DNA from: Bacteroidales bacterium
GTDB taxonomy: Bacteria > Bacteroidota > Bacteroidia > Bacteroidales > F082
NCBI GenBank assembly: GCA_029933565.1
Contig: JAOZNY010000062.1
Coordinates: 1-13,807 of the forward strand
Direction: 5' to 3'
DNA: 13,807 bases
This document shows, one piece after another, positions 1-7,560 of the stretch. The notes under the pieces are model-generated. The model did not search any database. It was not told the origin of the DNA and worked only from the letters and a program-made list of their open reading frames with translations. The translations under genes and the position numbers were made by a program. The first letter of the stretch is position 1; the number at the start of each line of letters is the position of its first letter.

Positions 1-58
1 CCAAATGCCAGTATTTTATCAAGACAAATTACATATTGATTACAACAGTTTATTAAAT

Positions 59-88
59 ATTGCGTTTTTAATCAAATTATTACTTTTG
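59..88 (+). promoter_or_regulatory. Bacteroidota-type promoter of the S41 protease gene
   Basis: TACTTTTG at 81-88 matches the Bacteroidota primary-sigma -7 element TAnnTTTG exactly. ATTG at 59-62 lies 18 bp upstream and fits the -33 element (TTTG/TTG) at about the right spacing. Transcription would begin near position 95, giving a very short leader before the ATG at 105. The rest of 1-104 is AT-rich and I see no gene in it. The motif match is seen in the sequence; promoter activity is inferred. Confidence 0.45.
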
Positions 89-104
89 GCAAAATTTTAA
101 AAAT

Positions 105-1724
105 ATGCGCTTCACTCTTAAATCTTTAATATTTCTTGCAGTTTTATTACCCTTTAGTCTAACTGCCCAATACGGTCAACAGAAAAATGTAAAAGAAATG
201 GATCAGGACAAAACCACAAAAAAAATGTCTGCTTTGTTTTATTACATCAACAACTTTTATGTCGATACTCTTGACATGCCTGATCTGGCAGAACAGGTAT
301 TTGTACAAACATTAAAAGAACTCGATCCTCATTCGGCCTATATTCCGGCCAAGGAAGTTGAAAAAGCCGATGAGCCTCTTAAAGGAAGTTTTGAAGGAGT
401 TGGCATTACCTTCCAACTTTTTAAGGATACAATACTTGTGGTTTCGCCAATTCCGGGTGGCCCCAGCGATAAGGTAGGAATACTTGCCGGCGACAAAATA
501 ATTACCGTTGACGGTGAAGATGCTTATGGCGAGGACATTACTAACCAATGGGTAATGGATCACCTTAGAGGAAAAAAAGACACTAAGGTAGTTGTGGGCA
601 TTTACCGTAGGGGCAATAAGAATTTAATCGATTTTGAAATTATCAGAGATAAAATACCCATTAATAGTCTGGATGCTTCATTTATGCTTAACAAAAAAAC
701 CGGTTACATTAAGTTAAACAGGTTTTCAAAAACATCGCTGGATGAATTTAATGAGGCAATTACCGAACTAAAAACTCAGGGACTTGAAAATTTGATTTTT
801 GACCTTAGGGGAAATGGCGGTGGATACCTTGGTACTGCAATGACCATCAGCGATGAGTTTCTTCCTGATGGCGAATTGATTGTTTATACTGAAGGAATTC
901 ATACTAAGCGTCAGGAATTGGTGGCAACAACTAAAGGAGAATTTGAAAACGGAAAACTTATTGTTTTGATAAACGAAGGTTCTGCATCTGCATCTGAAAT
1001 TGTTTCGGGTGCTGTTCAGGATTGGGATAGAGGATTGATTATTGGTCGCCGTTCGTTTGGAAAAGGATTGGTTCAACGACCATTTCAGATGCCCGACAAA
1101 TCGGTGGTCAGACTTACAGTTGCACGATATTACACTCCTTCGGGGCGTTGTATTCAAAAATCGTATAGCGAAGGTACTGATGAATATTACCTCGACTTTA
1201 AAAACAGATACGATCATGGCGAATTTGTAAATGCCGATAGCATAAACTTCCCCGACAGCCTAAAATATAAAACCGATAACGGACGTACTGTTTATGGTGG
1301 CGGTGGTGTAATGCCCGATATTTTTGTGCCTCTTGACTCTGCTCGTTTCAACGATCTTTATTCTTCATTTATCAGAAAGGGAATTGTAAACCGTTTTGTG
1401 AATGAGTACCTTGACGAGAACAGAAAGTCGCTACTTAATGAATACATTGATTTTAAAAGTTTCAACGCTAAATTTGCCATAACGGAAAAGGATTTCGAAA
1501 AATTCCTTTCAATGGCCGAAGATGAGGAAATTGAAGTGAAAAGCGAAGACTTGGATCATAATATTGATTTTGTCAAACTACAGTTAAAAGCCCTAATTGC
1601 CAGAAATATTTTTGAGAATGGAGATTATTTTGAAGTTATTTCCGTTATGGATCACGAAATTAAGAAGGCATTGGAAATGATGAATGATGAAACGGCTTTT
1701 GGTAAGTTGATGATTGGGGAATAG
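105..1724 (+). CDS. S41 family C-terminal processing peptidase (CtpA/Prc-like), secreted
   Basis: 539 aa serine protease of the tail-specific/C-terminal processing family, which cleaves substrate proteins from their C-terminal end in the periplasm or at the envelope. Residues 1-21 form a signal peptide (basic start, hydrophobic core, cleavage likely after SLTA). A PDZ substrate-binding domain follows at about 92-170 (GVGITFQ, then GGPSDKVGILAGDKI). The catalytic domain spans about 190-350: LRGNGGG at 234-240, GSASASE at 292-298 with Ser295 as nucleophile, and FGKG with Lys320 as general base. The 25-residue Ser-Lys gap is that of the known Ser/Lys dyad. A C-terminal region of about 190 residues lies beyond the core, as is usual in Bacteroidota homologues. 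The ATG at 105 is required to include the signal peptide. The TAG stop runs directly into a tandem repeat. The family call is secure; the physiological substrate is unknown. Confidence 0.95.
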   Translation: MRFTLKSLIFLAVLLPFSLTAQYGQQKNVKEMDQDKTTKKMSALFYYINNFYVDTLDMPDLAEQVFVQTLKELDPHSAYIPAKEVEKADEPLKGSFEGVGITFQLFKDTILVVSPIPGGPSDKVGILAGDKIITVDGEDAYGEDITNQWVMDHLRGKKDTKVVVGIYRRGNKNLIDFEIIRDKIPINSLDASFMLNKKTGYIKLNRFSKTSLDEFNEAITELKTQGLENLIFDLRGNGGGYLGTAMTISDEFLPDGELIVYTEGIHTKRQELVATTKGEFENGKLIVLINEGSASASEIVSGAVQDWDRGLIIGRRSFGKGLVQRPFQMPDKSVVRLTVARYYTPSGRCIQKSYSEGTDEYYLDFKNRYDHGEFVNADSINFPDSLKYKTDNGRTVYGGGGVMPDIFVPLDSARFNDLYSSFIRKGIVNRFVNEYLDENRKSLLNEYIDFKSFNAKFAITEKDFEKFLSMAEDEEIEVKSEDLDHNIDFVKLQLKALIARNIFENGDYFEVISVMDHEIKKALEMMNDETAFGKLMIGE

Positions 1725-1779
1725 GTTGCTGGATGCAAGTTACTGGTTGCTGGTTGCTGGTTGCTGGTTGCTGGTTTTT
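1724..1779 (+). repeat. 7-bp tandem repeat array (GGTTGCT), directly after the protease stop
   Basis: Eight consecutive 7-bp units lie in strict register: GGTTGCT, GGATGCA, AGTTACT, four perfect GGTTGCT, then GGTTTTT. The first G is the last base of the TAG stop codon. The middle units are identical and the edges degenerate. The array has no spacers and no inverted symmetry, so it is neither a CRISPR array nor a hairpin terminator. Its complement encodes a Gln/Pro-rich low-complexity peptide (QQPATSNQQP), which I do not regard as a gene. Function is unknown. Confidence 0.9.
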
Positions 1780-1849
1780 CACGCATAGTAACAATAAGGG
1801 TTCTTTCAAGTATTCGCATTGCAAGTAAGAGCTAGATTGGGCACTAACC

Positions 1850-1912
1850 ACTATACCTCTCAACTTCTAAACTTCTAAACTTCTAAACTACTCAACTACT
1901 CAACTTCCAACT
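1850..1912 (-). repeat. 8-bp tandem repeat array (AGTTTAGA/AGTTGAGT) overlapping the acyltransferase 3' end
   Basis: Read on the minus strand, this holds AGTTGGA, two AGTTGAGT, three AGTTTAGA, AGTTGAGA and the degenerate GGTATAGT. The first full unit contains the codons AGT TGA, the last Ser and the stop of the acyltransferase, so the array extends into the coding region and supplies its end. It faces the 7-bp array at 1724-1779. The 70 bp between them show no hairpin or other recognisable element. Its sequence differs from the other array, but it is likewise T/G-rich when read in the direction of the gene it follows. Confidence 0.85.
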
Positions 1913-3255
1913 ATCTCATCGGTCTTTGTAAAAATATTGTCAAGCATTAACCTGAGTAATTTATAGGTTTTTGCTTTTCTGGTTTTCAATAAAAATAGTC
2001 GCCAGTGCATTAAGAGTTTTAAAGCATTGCTGTGCCAAATCCATGCAATAACCCCTGAAACAGGCAAACTAAGCAAAAAATAATACCATTTAAACGGGTC
2101 GGTTGTAAATGCTGAGAAAACCCATGTTTCCAAAGCATAAAATATTGGTGTTGCAAACATCAAAACCACCATTTTAAAGGAACTAAAAAACTGACGATCC
2201 TTTATTATTTTTGTTGAGGCAAGCGATAATTGGTAAGGTATAATATTTACAATTAAACCGTATAAATAGAACGGTAAAAACAATATTAGAAGCAGCGAAC
2301 TTACAATAAGAGAAAGTAAAGACTGGGGGTCCTTTTCAAAGCAGGAACTCGAAATTTTAGTTCCTTTTAGTCCTCTTACATATTTATTTACCAAACTCTG
2401 CATTGATTTTATTTCGGCAGATTTTTTTATTTCAAACTTTTCAAGTTTTTCAATCAGAAGTTTATCGGCTTTAAATTTATTTGGCTGCTCGCTGTTTGGC
2501 AATCCAAGTTTTTCGCAATATCTATTTGAGTATATATTCCTTAAATTGTCGTAAAGATCATAATATTCAATGCTCTTAATATTTATCATTACTTTACTAA
2601 TAGATTCAGCCAGTTTATCCTTTATCTTATTTAAAGCCAGAGGCGCATTTTCTTTATAAAGATCGTAATAATCACTCACACTTATCGGCTCGCCAAAATT
2701 TACAAACAAGGTCGATCTGAAACTTTCATAATCGCTGTAGTCGAGCCCAATGGGTACAATTTTAAGATCCATGCCAAAGTTGTTTGCCTCTTCTGTTTGA
2801 AAAGCAATACGTGCAAAACCTTTTTTAAGTGGGCGAAGTCTGCGTTTGCTACCATGATTACCTTCCGGAAGGATTGCCAAACTATTTCCTGCTTTTAAAA
2901 TATCTACGGTTTTTGCGAATATCTCTTTGTTTCGTTCCAAACTATCTATTCCATCACGGATACGATAAATGGGTAATATTTTAAGAAAGTACAAAAATGC
3001 AGCAACAGCCTTTTTCTTAAAAATATCAGCCCTTGCCACAAACACTAACGGTCTTTTTATAATAAAATGTAGAGCAAGTGCATCCATTAATGCATTTTGA
3101 TGATTGGGTGTGAAAATTACATTTCCATCTTCAGGGATGTTTTCCTTATTAACAACTACAACTTTTTTGTAAAATATTATGTTATGCCAAAACTCAACGT
3201 AAACGAAGAGAACCCGATGCAAAAACAAATTCTTTTCAATATTATCTTTACCCAT
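1900..3255 (-). CDS. PlsC-domain lysophospholipid / glycerol-3-phosphate-type acyltransferase, membrane protein
   Basis: 451 aa acyltransferase of the LPLAT superfamily, which moves acyl chains onto glycerol phosphates or lysolipids at the inner membrane. The four family blocks are in order: TPNHQNALMD (49-58, catalytic His52 and Asp58), LPIYR (94-98), LPEGNHG (129-135) followed by PLKKGFARIA, and VPIG (167-170). The His-to-Asp spacing is HX5D, not the usual bacterial HX4D; this form is known from the fungal Gpt2/Sct1 glycerol-3-phosphate acyltransferases. After a charged middle region, the C-terminal third has about three or four membrane segments, unlike a minimal PlsC of about 240 aa. The ATG abuts the stop of the upstream transporter with no gap, so the two are probably cotranscribed and translationally coupled. 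The stop codon lies inside a tandem repeat. Class is well supported; acyl acceptor and donor are unknown. Confidence 0.88.
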   Translation of the reverse strand: MGKDNIEKNLFLHRVLFVYVEFWHNIIFYKKVVVVNKENIPEDGNVIFTPNHQNALMDALALHFIIKRPLVFVARADIFKKKAVAAFLYFLKILPIYRIRDGIDSLERNKEIFAKTVDILKAGNSLAILPEGNHGSKRRLRPLKKGFARIAFQTEEANNFGMDLKIVPIGLDYSDYESFRSTLFVNFGEPISVSDYYDLYKENAPLALNKIKDKLAESISKVMINIKSIEYYDLYDNLRNIYSNRYCEKLGLPNSEQPNKFKADKLLIEKLEKFEIKKSAEIKSMQSLVNKYVRGLKGTKISSSCFEKDPQSLLSLIVSSLLLILFLPFYLYGLIVNIIPYQLSLASTKIIKDRQFFSSFKMVVLMFATPIFYALETWVFSAFTTDPFKWYYFLLSLPVSGVIAWIWHSNALKLLMHWRLFLLKTRKAKTYKLLRLMLDNIFTKTDEIVGS

Positions 3256-4233
3256 CTAAACAGTTGCTTGTGATTTTTTTGTCAGTCCGTAGGTGAACTT
3301 TGTCCAGTAACCAGCAAGAACAAGTCCGGCAAGCATATGCCATATTCCCCACCAAGCAGCAATAATTGCCATACCACCAAGTTCCATTTCAGGCGGGAAT
3401 ATTTTAGGGTTAAAAATAAGTACCAAAGCCAGTCCTGAATTTTGAATACCGGTTTCAATTGATAGTGTTCTTCTGTCGGCAAGAGGACGCTTAAATATTA
3501 CTCCAAGAAAATAACCAGTACCAAGTGCCAAGGCATTGTGGACTAATACTATTACAAAAATATACTTCATGTATCCACCCAGATGTTCTGAATTTTTTGC
3601 AAAAGCAAGTATAATAACTGCTGTAAAAATCAGCATTGAGACTTGCTTTACACGCCTTGCTATTTTTTTTGTGAATTTTGGGTATTTGTTTCCAATGGTT
3701 ATACCCAAAATTAATGGAATGCCAAGAATAATAAAAACTGTTTTAAACATCTGAACAACATCAATCTCCAGTGGCCTGACCAAGGTATCAGCATCGGCAT
3801 GCGCATAAACACTTATTGCCCAATTTCCCCATAACGAGAAGTTTAAAGGAGTAAGAACAACAGCAAAAATTGTTGCAATTGCAGTAAGGCTTACCGATAA
3901 TGCAACATTTGCCTTTGCAAGTGAAGAAATGAAGTTTGACAAATTACCACCTGGGCAGGCAGCAACCAAAATCATCCCTAAAGCCACTGTTGGAGTTAAA
4001 TAATTCTTTAAAATAATTGTAATTAAAAAAGTAAGAAATGGCAAAACAAAGAATTGCGATGCAAACCCTATTAATGCCGATTTTGGACTGCTAATCAAAT
4101 CTTTAAATTGCGAAATTTTAATTTCTAGAGCAACGCCAAACATTATAAAGCCAATGGCAATATTGAGGGCATGTAAACCTTCTGCATTAAAATTTAACCT
4201 AATGTGATCGAGGGAAGAAAGTGTTTCGTACAT
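3256..4233 (-). CDS. Bile acid:sodium symporter (BASS) family transporter
   Basis: 325 aa inner-membrane protein with about 9-10 hydrophobic segments, of usual length for bacterial BASS proteins (ASBT/NTCP-like fold). Signatures are AACPGGNLSN (91-100) and ETGIQNSGLAL (260-270), the two regions that form the crossed helices and sodium sites in ASBT structures. Bacterial members carry organic acids such as pantoate, pyruvate, keto acids or steroid acids with Na+; the substrate here cannot be read from the sequence. The ATG at 4233 is followed at once by a short cytoplasmic N-terminus. It is the first gene of a two-gene unit with the acyltransferase and has its own promoter-like element upstream. 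A prokaryotic bile-acid uptake role should not be assumed from the family name. Confidence 0.92.
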   Translation of the reverse strand: MYETLSSLDHIRLNFNAEGLHALNIAIGFIMFGVALEIKISQFKDLISSPKSALIGFASQFFVLPFLTFLITIILKNYLTPTVALGMILVAACPGGNLSNFISSLAKANVALSVSLTAIATIFAVVLTPLNFSLWGNWAISVYAHADADTLVRPLEIDVVQMFKTVFIILGIPLILGITIGNKYPKFTKKIARRVKQVSMLIFTAVIILAFAKNSEHLGGYMKYIFVIVLVHNALALGTGYFLGVIFKRPLADRRTLSIETGIQNSGLALVLIFNPKIFPPEMELGGMAIIAAWWGIWHMLAGLVLAGYWTKFTYGLTKKSQATV

Positions 4234-4256
4234 AAACTTAATTTATATCCTTTTGG

Positions 4257-4264
4257 CAAATATA
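4257..4264 (-). promoter_or_regulatory. -7 element for the BASS transporter / acyltransferase unit
   Basis: On the minus strand this reads TATATTTG, an exact TAnnTTTG match 24 bp before the ATG at 4233. It continues as CCAAAA, very like the protease promoter at 81-94 (TACTTTTG then GCAAAA). I see no convincing -33 element. The 189-bp divergent region 4234-4422 otherwise holds only AT-rich sequence. On its plus strand TACCTTTC at 4336-4343 is a one-mismatch -7 candidate for the barrel gene that follows. Confidence 0.4.
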
Positions 4265-4422
4265 TCATTTTTAATTTAGTCAGTTATTAAACATCCTTTT
4301 CAAAAAACTGATGTCAAACTACCCTATCTAAAAAATACCTTTCAAAAAAATCTGTGTGATTATTAATTGTACTAATGAAAATACTAAATTAGCCCCCTCA
4401 TAAAAAACAAAGCTAAACAAAG

Positions 4423-5943
4423 TTGGACATCAAAAGAATCATATTAAATATCAGGGCATTTCTGACGATTATAATTGGTTTTATACTAATTAGTTTTTCA
4501 AACAAAGTGGAGGCACAGGAAATGACTGGGATTACTTTAGGTAATTACAGTGGGGTAACAACAATACTGGTAAATCCTGCAATGATGACAAACACTCATG
4601 ATTATTTAAGTGTTAACCTTATTAGTGGTGATTTATTTGTTCAGAATAATTTCGCTTACATCCCTGCTGGCGATTATTCTCTTTGGGATGCAATTAAAGT
4701 AAATCCACTACCTGAATACGGTGAGGACAATAATAATTTTCTCTATTACGACAATCAAAATTTAAAAAATGTAGTAGTTAACCTAAGATTAATGGGGCCT
4801 TCTGCCATGTATCAGTGGGGTGACCATGCATTTGGTTTCTCTACAGGGCTAAGAGTTTTTACAACTGGCAACCAGTTACCATGGGAAATGCCTGTTTTTG
4901 GTTACGAAAGCCTAAAATACGACGATCTGCACAATATTAAATTCGACGATTATAATATCGATTATCAGGCTAATGTTTGGGGTGAAGTTGGCCTCAGTTA
5001 TGCCTACAACATTATTAAGTATTTTGATCAGCAACTTACTCTTGGAATATCTGTAAAATACCTTTTGGGATATTCAGGTGGCTATACCGATGTTAAAAAT
5101 GTTGAATACATTGTACAAAACGACAGTGTTATCAATGTGAAAAACTTAGATGCCGAATTGGGTTTTGCATTGCCAATGGATTACAATACCAGCGACTTCC
5201 CCGATTCGGGACCTACAATAAAAGGAGGAGGTATTGGACTTGACATTGGGGCTGTTTACATTAAGCGCAGGTTTGTTGACAACAAACGATGGAGGCGCCC
5301 TTGTGAACAACGCTTTGAAGAATACAAATATCGAATTGGGGTTTCTATTCTTGATATTGGAAGAATAAAATACAAGAATAATGCTCAATTACATTCCTAC
5401 GATAATGTAAATGTTTTATGGGAAAATTACGATACCATAAATTTCAGTAATGTCAACCAACTTATGGGCGATATCAGTGATGTTTTTTATGGTGATCCTG
5501 ATGCATCCTTAAAAGCAAACAGCATTAAAATAGGACTGCCAACGGCACTGAGTGTTCAGGCTGATGTGTACATTATGAAGAACCTTTTTCTAGGAGGCTT
5601 TTGGATACACCCAATAAGACTAAACGCCCATACTCTTCGTAGGCCTGCCGAACTCTCATTAATACCAAGAATAGAAACACGTAGCATTGAATTTTCCCTG
5701 CCTGTTTCGCTATATGAATACAAAGACATTAGATTAGGTGCCTCTTTAAGGATATATTTTCTTACCATTGGTACCGAGAAACTTGGTACCTGGATTGGCA
5801 CAAGCAATCTTGATGGCATGGACCTCTATTTCTCACTTAAGTTTAATTTAAGAAAAGGTAGTTGCAAGCCTATCACTTACAATAAATGTTACAATAATGA
5901 ATATGGCTATTCGGACAAACAAAAGAGGGGTTTTAAAAAATAA
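4423..5943 (+). CDS. DUF5723-like outer-membrane beta-barrel protein, paralogue 1
   Basis: 506 aa exported protein. The start is TTG: an in-frame TAA lies at 4414-4416 and the first in-frame ATG would begin inside the mature protein (residue 34), losing the signal peptide. Residues 1-31 form the signal peptide (KR-rich start, hydrophobic core, VEA before QE). The mature protein opens with GNYSGVTTILVNPAM, the Asn-Pro-Ala hatch region common in Bacteroidota outer-membrane barrels. It continues with many short alternating strands rich in Tyr, Asp and Asn and ends with LYFSLKF-type strands. It is homologous along its whole length to the next gene (GPSAM, DAELGFALPMDYN, LDIG, NAQ, GTEKLG). Exactly three cysteines are present: 294, 481 and 489. 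DUF5723 is recognised from general pattern, not a search; outer-membrane location is likely and function unknown. Confidence 0.75.
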   Translation: MDIKRIILNIRAFLTIIIGFILISFSNKVEAQEMTGITLGNYSGVTTILVNPAMMTNTHDYLSVNLISGDLFVQNNFAYIPAGDYSLWDAIKVNPLPEYGEDNNNFLYYDNQNLKNVVVNLRLMGPSAMYQWGDHAFGFSTGLRVFTTGNQLPWEMPVFGYESLKYDDLHNIKFDDYNIDYQANVWGEVGLSYAYNIIKYFDQQLTLGISVKYLLGYSGGYTDVKNVEYIVQNDSVINVKNLDAELGFALPMDYNTSDFPDSGPTIKGGGIGLDIGAVYIKRRFVDNKRWRRPCEQRFEEYKYRIGVSILDIGRIKYKNNAQLHSYDNVNVLWENYDTINFSNVNQLMGDISDVFYGDPDASLKANSIKIGLPTALSVQADVYIMKNLFLGGFWIHPIRLNAHTLRRPAELSLIPRIETRSIEFSLPVSLYEYKDIRLGASLRIYFLTIGTEKLGTWIGTSNLDGMDLYFSLKFNLRKGSCKPITYNKCYNNEYGYSDKQKRGFKK

Positions 5944-6021
5944 TTGCCAAAACCTAATCCTTAAAAGCAGAACTTTTCTATATTTTTTTCGTTAAACTAG
6001 TTATTCGCTTCAAATTTTTAT

Positions 6022-6029
6022 TAGTTTTG
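6022..6029 (+). promoter_or_regulatory. -7 element for the second barrel gene
   Basis: TAGTTTTG matches TAnnTTTG exactly, 48 bp before the TTG start at 6078, which would give a leader of about 40 nt. No clear -33 element is seen at the expected distance. A weak AT-only hairpin (AAAAG...CTTTT, 5963-5977) with a T run precedes it, so it is unclear whether this gene is transcribed separately or by readthrough from the first paralogue. Confidence 0.35.
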
Positions 6030-6077
6030 TTAACAGAAAAATAACAAAAAGCAAAACAAATTTTACATCTAACAACA

Positions 6078-7556
6078 TTGAAGAGGTGGATTAACTATTC
6101 ACTGTTACTTCTATTGGTACATTCTAGTTCGCAAACATTGGGACAGCAAATGTTGGGGTCGGTTTTCAGCAATTTTGGTGGTATTAACACTGCTCAAATC
6201 AACCCAGCCTTAATTACAGGATCAAAGGTTTACCTAGATGTGAATGTAGTTAGCGTGAATTCTTTTTTTAAGAATGATTGGGCCTACATACCAAAACAAG
6301 ACAAAAATATTTGGGAAATAATTAAATTGGACACAATTATCCCAAAATATGGTGAGTACAAATACACAGGAATGTACACCTATTATGATAATCTCAACCC
6401 GAAAACTTTTACACAGTCAACACGCGTAATAGGACCTTCGGCCATGCTTCAAGCAGGTCAGCATGCTTTTGGTATAGGAATACAAACAAGAATGGTTGTA
6501 AGCGCAAAAGATATTCCCTACGAAATCCCATTATTTATTTACGAAGGACTCACCTACGATTCGTTACAAAACGTTATTTTCGATGACAACGACTTTAGTT
6601 TCTCCTCATTAACATGGTCAGAAGTTTCTGCAAGTTGGGGTTACGATTTTCATAGATTTTATAAAAGCAAATTAAGTTTTGGTGTAAACGCTAAACTTTT
6701 ACTAGGACACGAAGGTGCTTACAGTGTAAATAAAAATGCTAAGTATGTTGTTTACGACCCACGAACCATTGAGTTTTACAATTATGAGGCGGAATATGGA
6801 ATGGCCTTACCAGTAGACTACAATTCAGAAGAGCCCATCTACCAAAATCCTTTGGTAAAGGGTTATGGCCTAGGACTTGATGTGGGCTTTGTTTTCACCA
6901 GACTAAAAAATCGCTTTCCTCACCGAGGCGGAAGAAAACTTTGCAGTAAACCTTACGAAGAATATTTATACCGCATTGGAATTTCACTTTTAGATATAGG
7001 TGGAATAACATTTAAACAAAACGCGCAAAAGCATAATTTTGATAATGTAAGTGTGTATTGGGCAGAATTTGACACACTGGAATACCATAACTTAAATGTT
7101 TCTATGCAACAGTTAAGTCAGGCTTTCTACAACGACCCAAACAAATCTAAAACTGATGATAAGATTACAATAGGACTACCTACTACTATTAGCCTGCAAT
7201 TTGAAGGAAATTTTATTAAAGACATTTACTTTGCTGCTTTATGGATTCAACCCATACAGTTTAATGCAAAGCAAGTTCGACAACCCTCACAGATATCTAT
7301 TATACCACGCTTTGAAAACTCCTTGTTTGCACTTAGTTTACCAGTTTCATTATTGGAATATGAATATTTGAGTTTAGGAGCTGCAGTTAGGGTTGGTCCA
7401 TTAACCGTAGGTACCGAAAGATTAGGTGTTTTGCTTGGTGTTAGCGATATTGATGGTGTGGATATTTACTTTAGCCTAAAATTCAGTTTGTCAAAGGGGC
7501 GTTGCTCAACCCAAAATCTGGGAGCCTGTTACAGTTGGAATTCAGGAAGGAGATAA
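6078..7556 (+). CDS. DUF5723-like outer-membrane beta-barrel protein, paralogue 2
   Basis: 492 aa exported protein, a diverged tandem duplicate of the preceding gene. TTG is again the start: the frame is closed by TAA at 6042-6044, no ATG lies between, and the first ATG (residue 25) falls after the signal peptide. Residues 1-22 are the signal peptide (KRWINYS, Leu-rich core, TLG before QQ). The mature start FSNFGGINTAQINPAL aligns with the NPA hatch region of paralogue 1. Other shared blocks are GPSAM, AEYGMALPVDYN, GYGLGLDVG, LLDIGGI, NAQKHNFDNV and GTERLG near the end. Its only cysteines are 289, 476 and 484, at the same spacing as in paralogue 1. No enzymatic motif is visible. The stop is followed after 4 bp by a tandem repeat array. 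Barrel and outer-membrane placement are inferred. Confidence 0.75.
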   Translation: MKRWINYSLLLLLVHSSSQTLGQQMLGSVFSNFGGINTAQINPALITGSKVYLDVNVVSVNSFFKNDWAYIPKQDKNIWEIIKLDTIIPKYGEYKYTGMYTYYDNLNPKTFTQSTRVIGPSAMLQAGQHAFGIGIQTRMVVSAKDIPYEIPLFIYEGLTYDSLQNVIFDDNDFSFSSLTWSEVSASWGYDFHRFYKSKLSFGVNAKLLLGHEGAYSVNKNAKYVVYDPRTIEFYNYEAEYGMALPVDYNSEEPIYQNPLVKGYGLGLDVGFVFTRLKNRFPHRGGRKLCSKPYEEYLYRIGISLLDIGGITFKQNAQKHNFDNVSVYWAEFDTLEYHNLNVSMQQLSQAFYNDPNKSKTDDKITIGLPTTISLQFEGNFIKDIYFAALWIQPIQFNAKQVRQPSQISIIPRFENSLFALSLPVSLLEYEYLSLGAAVRVGPLTVGTERLGVLLGVSDIDGVDIYFSLKFSLSKGRCSTQNLGACYSWNSGRR

Positions 7557-7560
7557 TTTG

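Noticed and set aside
768..1217. A 149-codon open frame antisense to the protease gene
   Set aside because: It lies wholly inside a gene with strong motifs, has Ser/Arg/Asn-rich composition with no domain, and looks like a by-product of codon use on the other strand. The same holds for other antisense frames such as 12830-13132 and 3536-3754.
1725..1835. Stop readthrough of the protease into a frame that stays open through the repeat array to a TAG at 1833-1835
   Set aside because: The array lacks stop triplets by composition alone, and nothing (recoding signal or conserved extension) supports programmed readthrough.
1660..1863. A 67-codon minus-strand frame reading through the GGTTGCT array (QQPATSNQQP repeats)
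   Set aside because: Its sequence is just the translated repeat plus the antisense of the protease end; no start context or homologous domain is visible.
1724..1912. CRISPR array or integration attachment site
   Set aside because: The repeats are 7-8 bp and contiguous with no unique spacers, no cas genes are present, and no integrase or tRNA gene lies nearby.
5963..5989. Hairpin AAAAG-CAGAA-CTTTT followed by a T run after the first barrel gene
   Set aside because: The stem is only five pairs, four of them A-T, too weak to call a terminator with confidence in AT-rich DNA.
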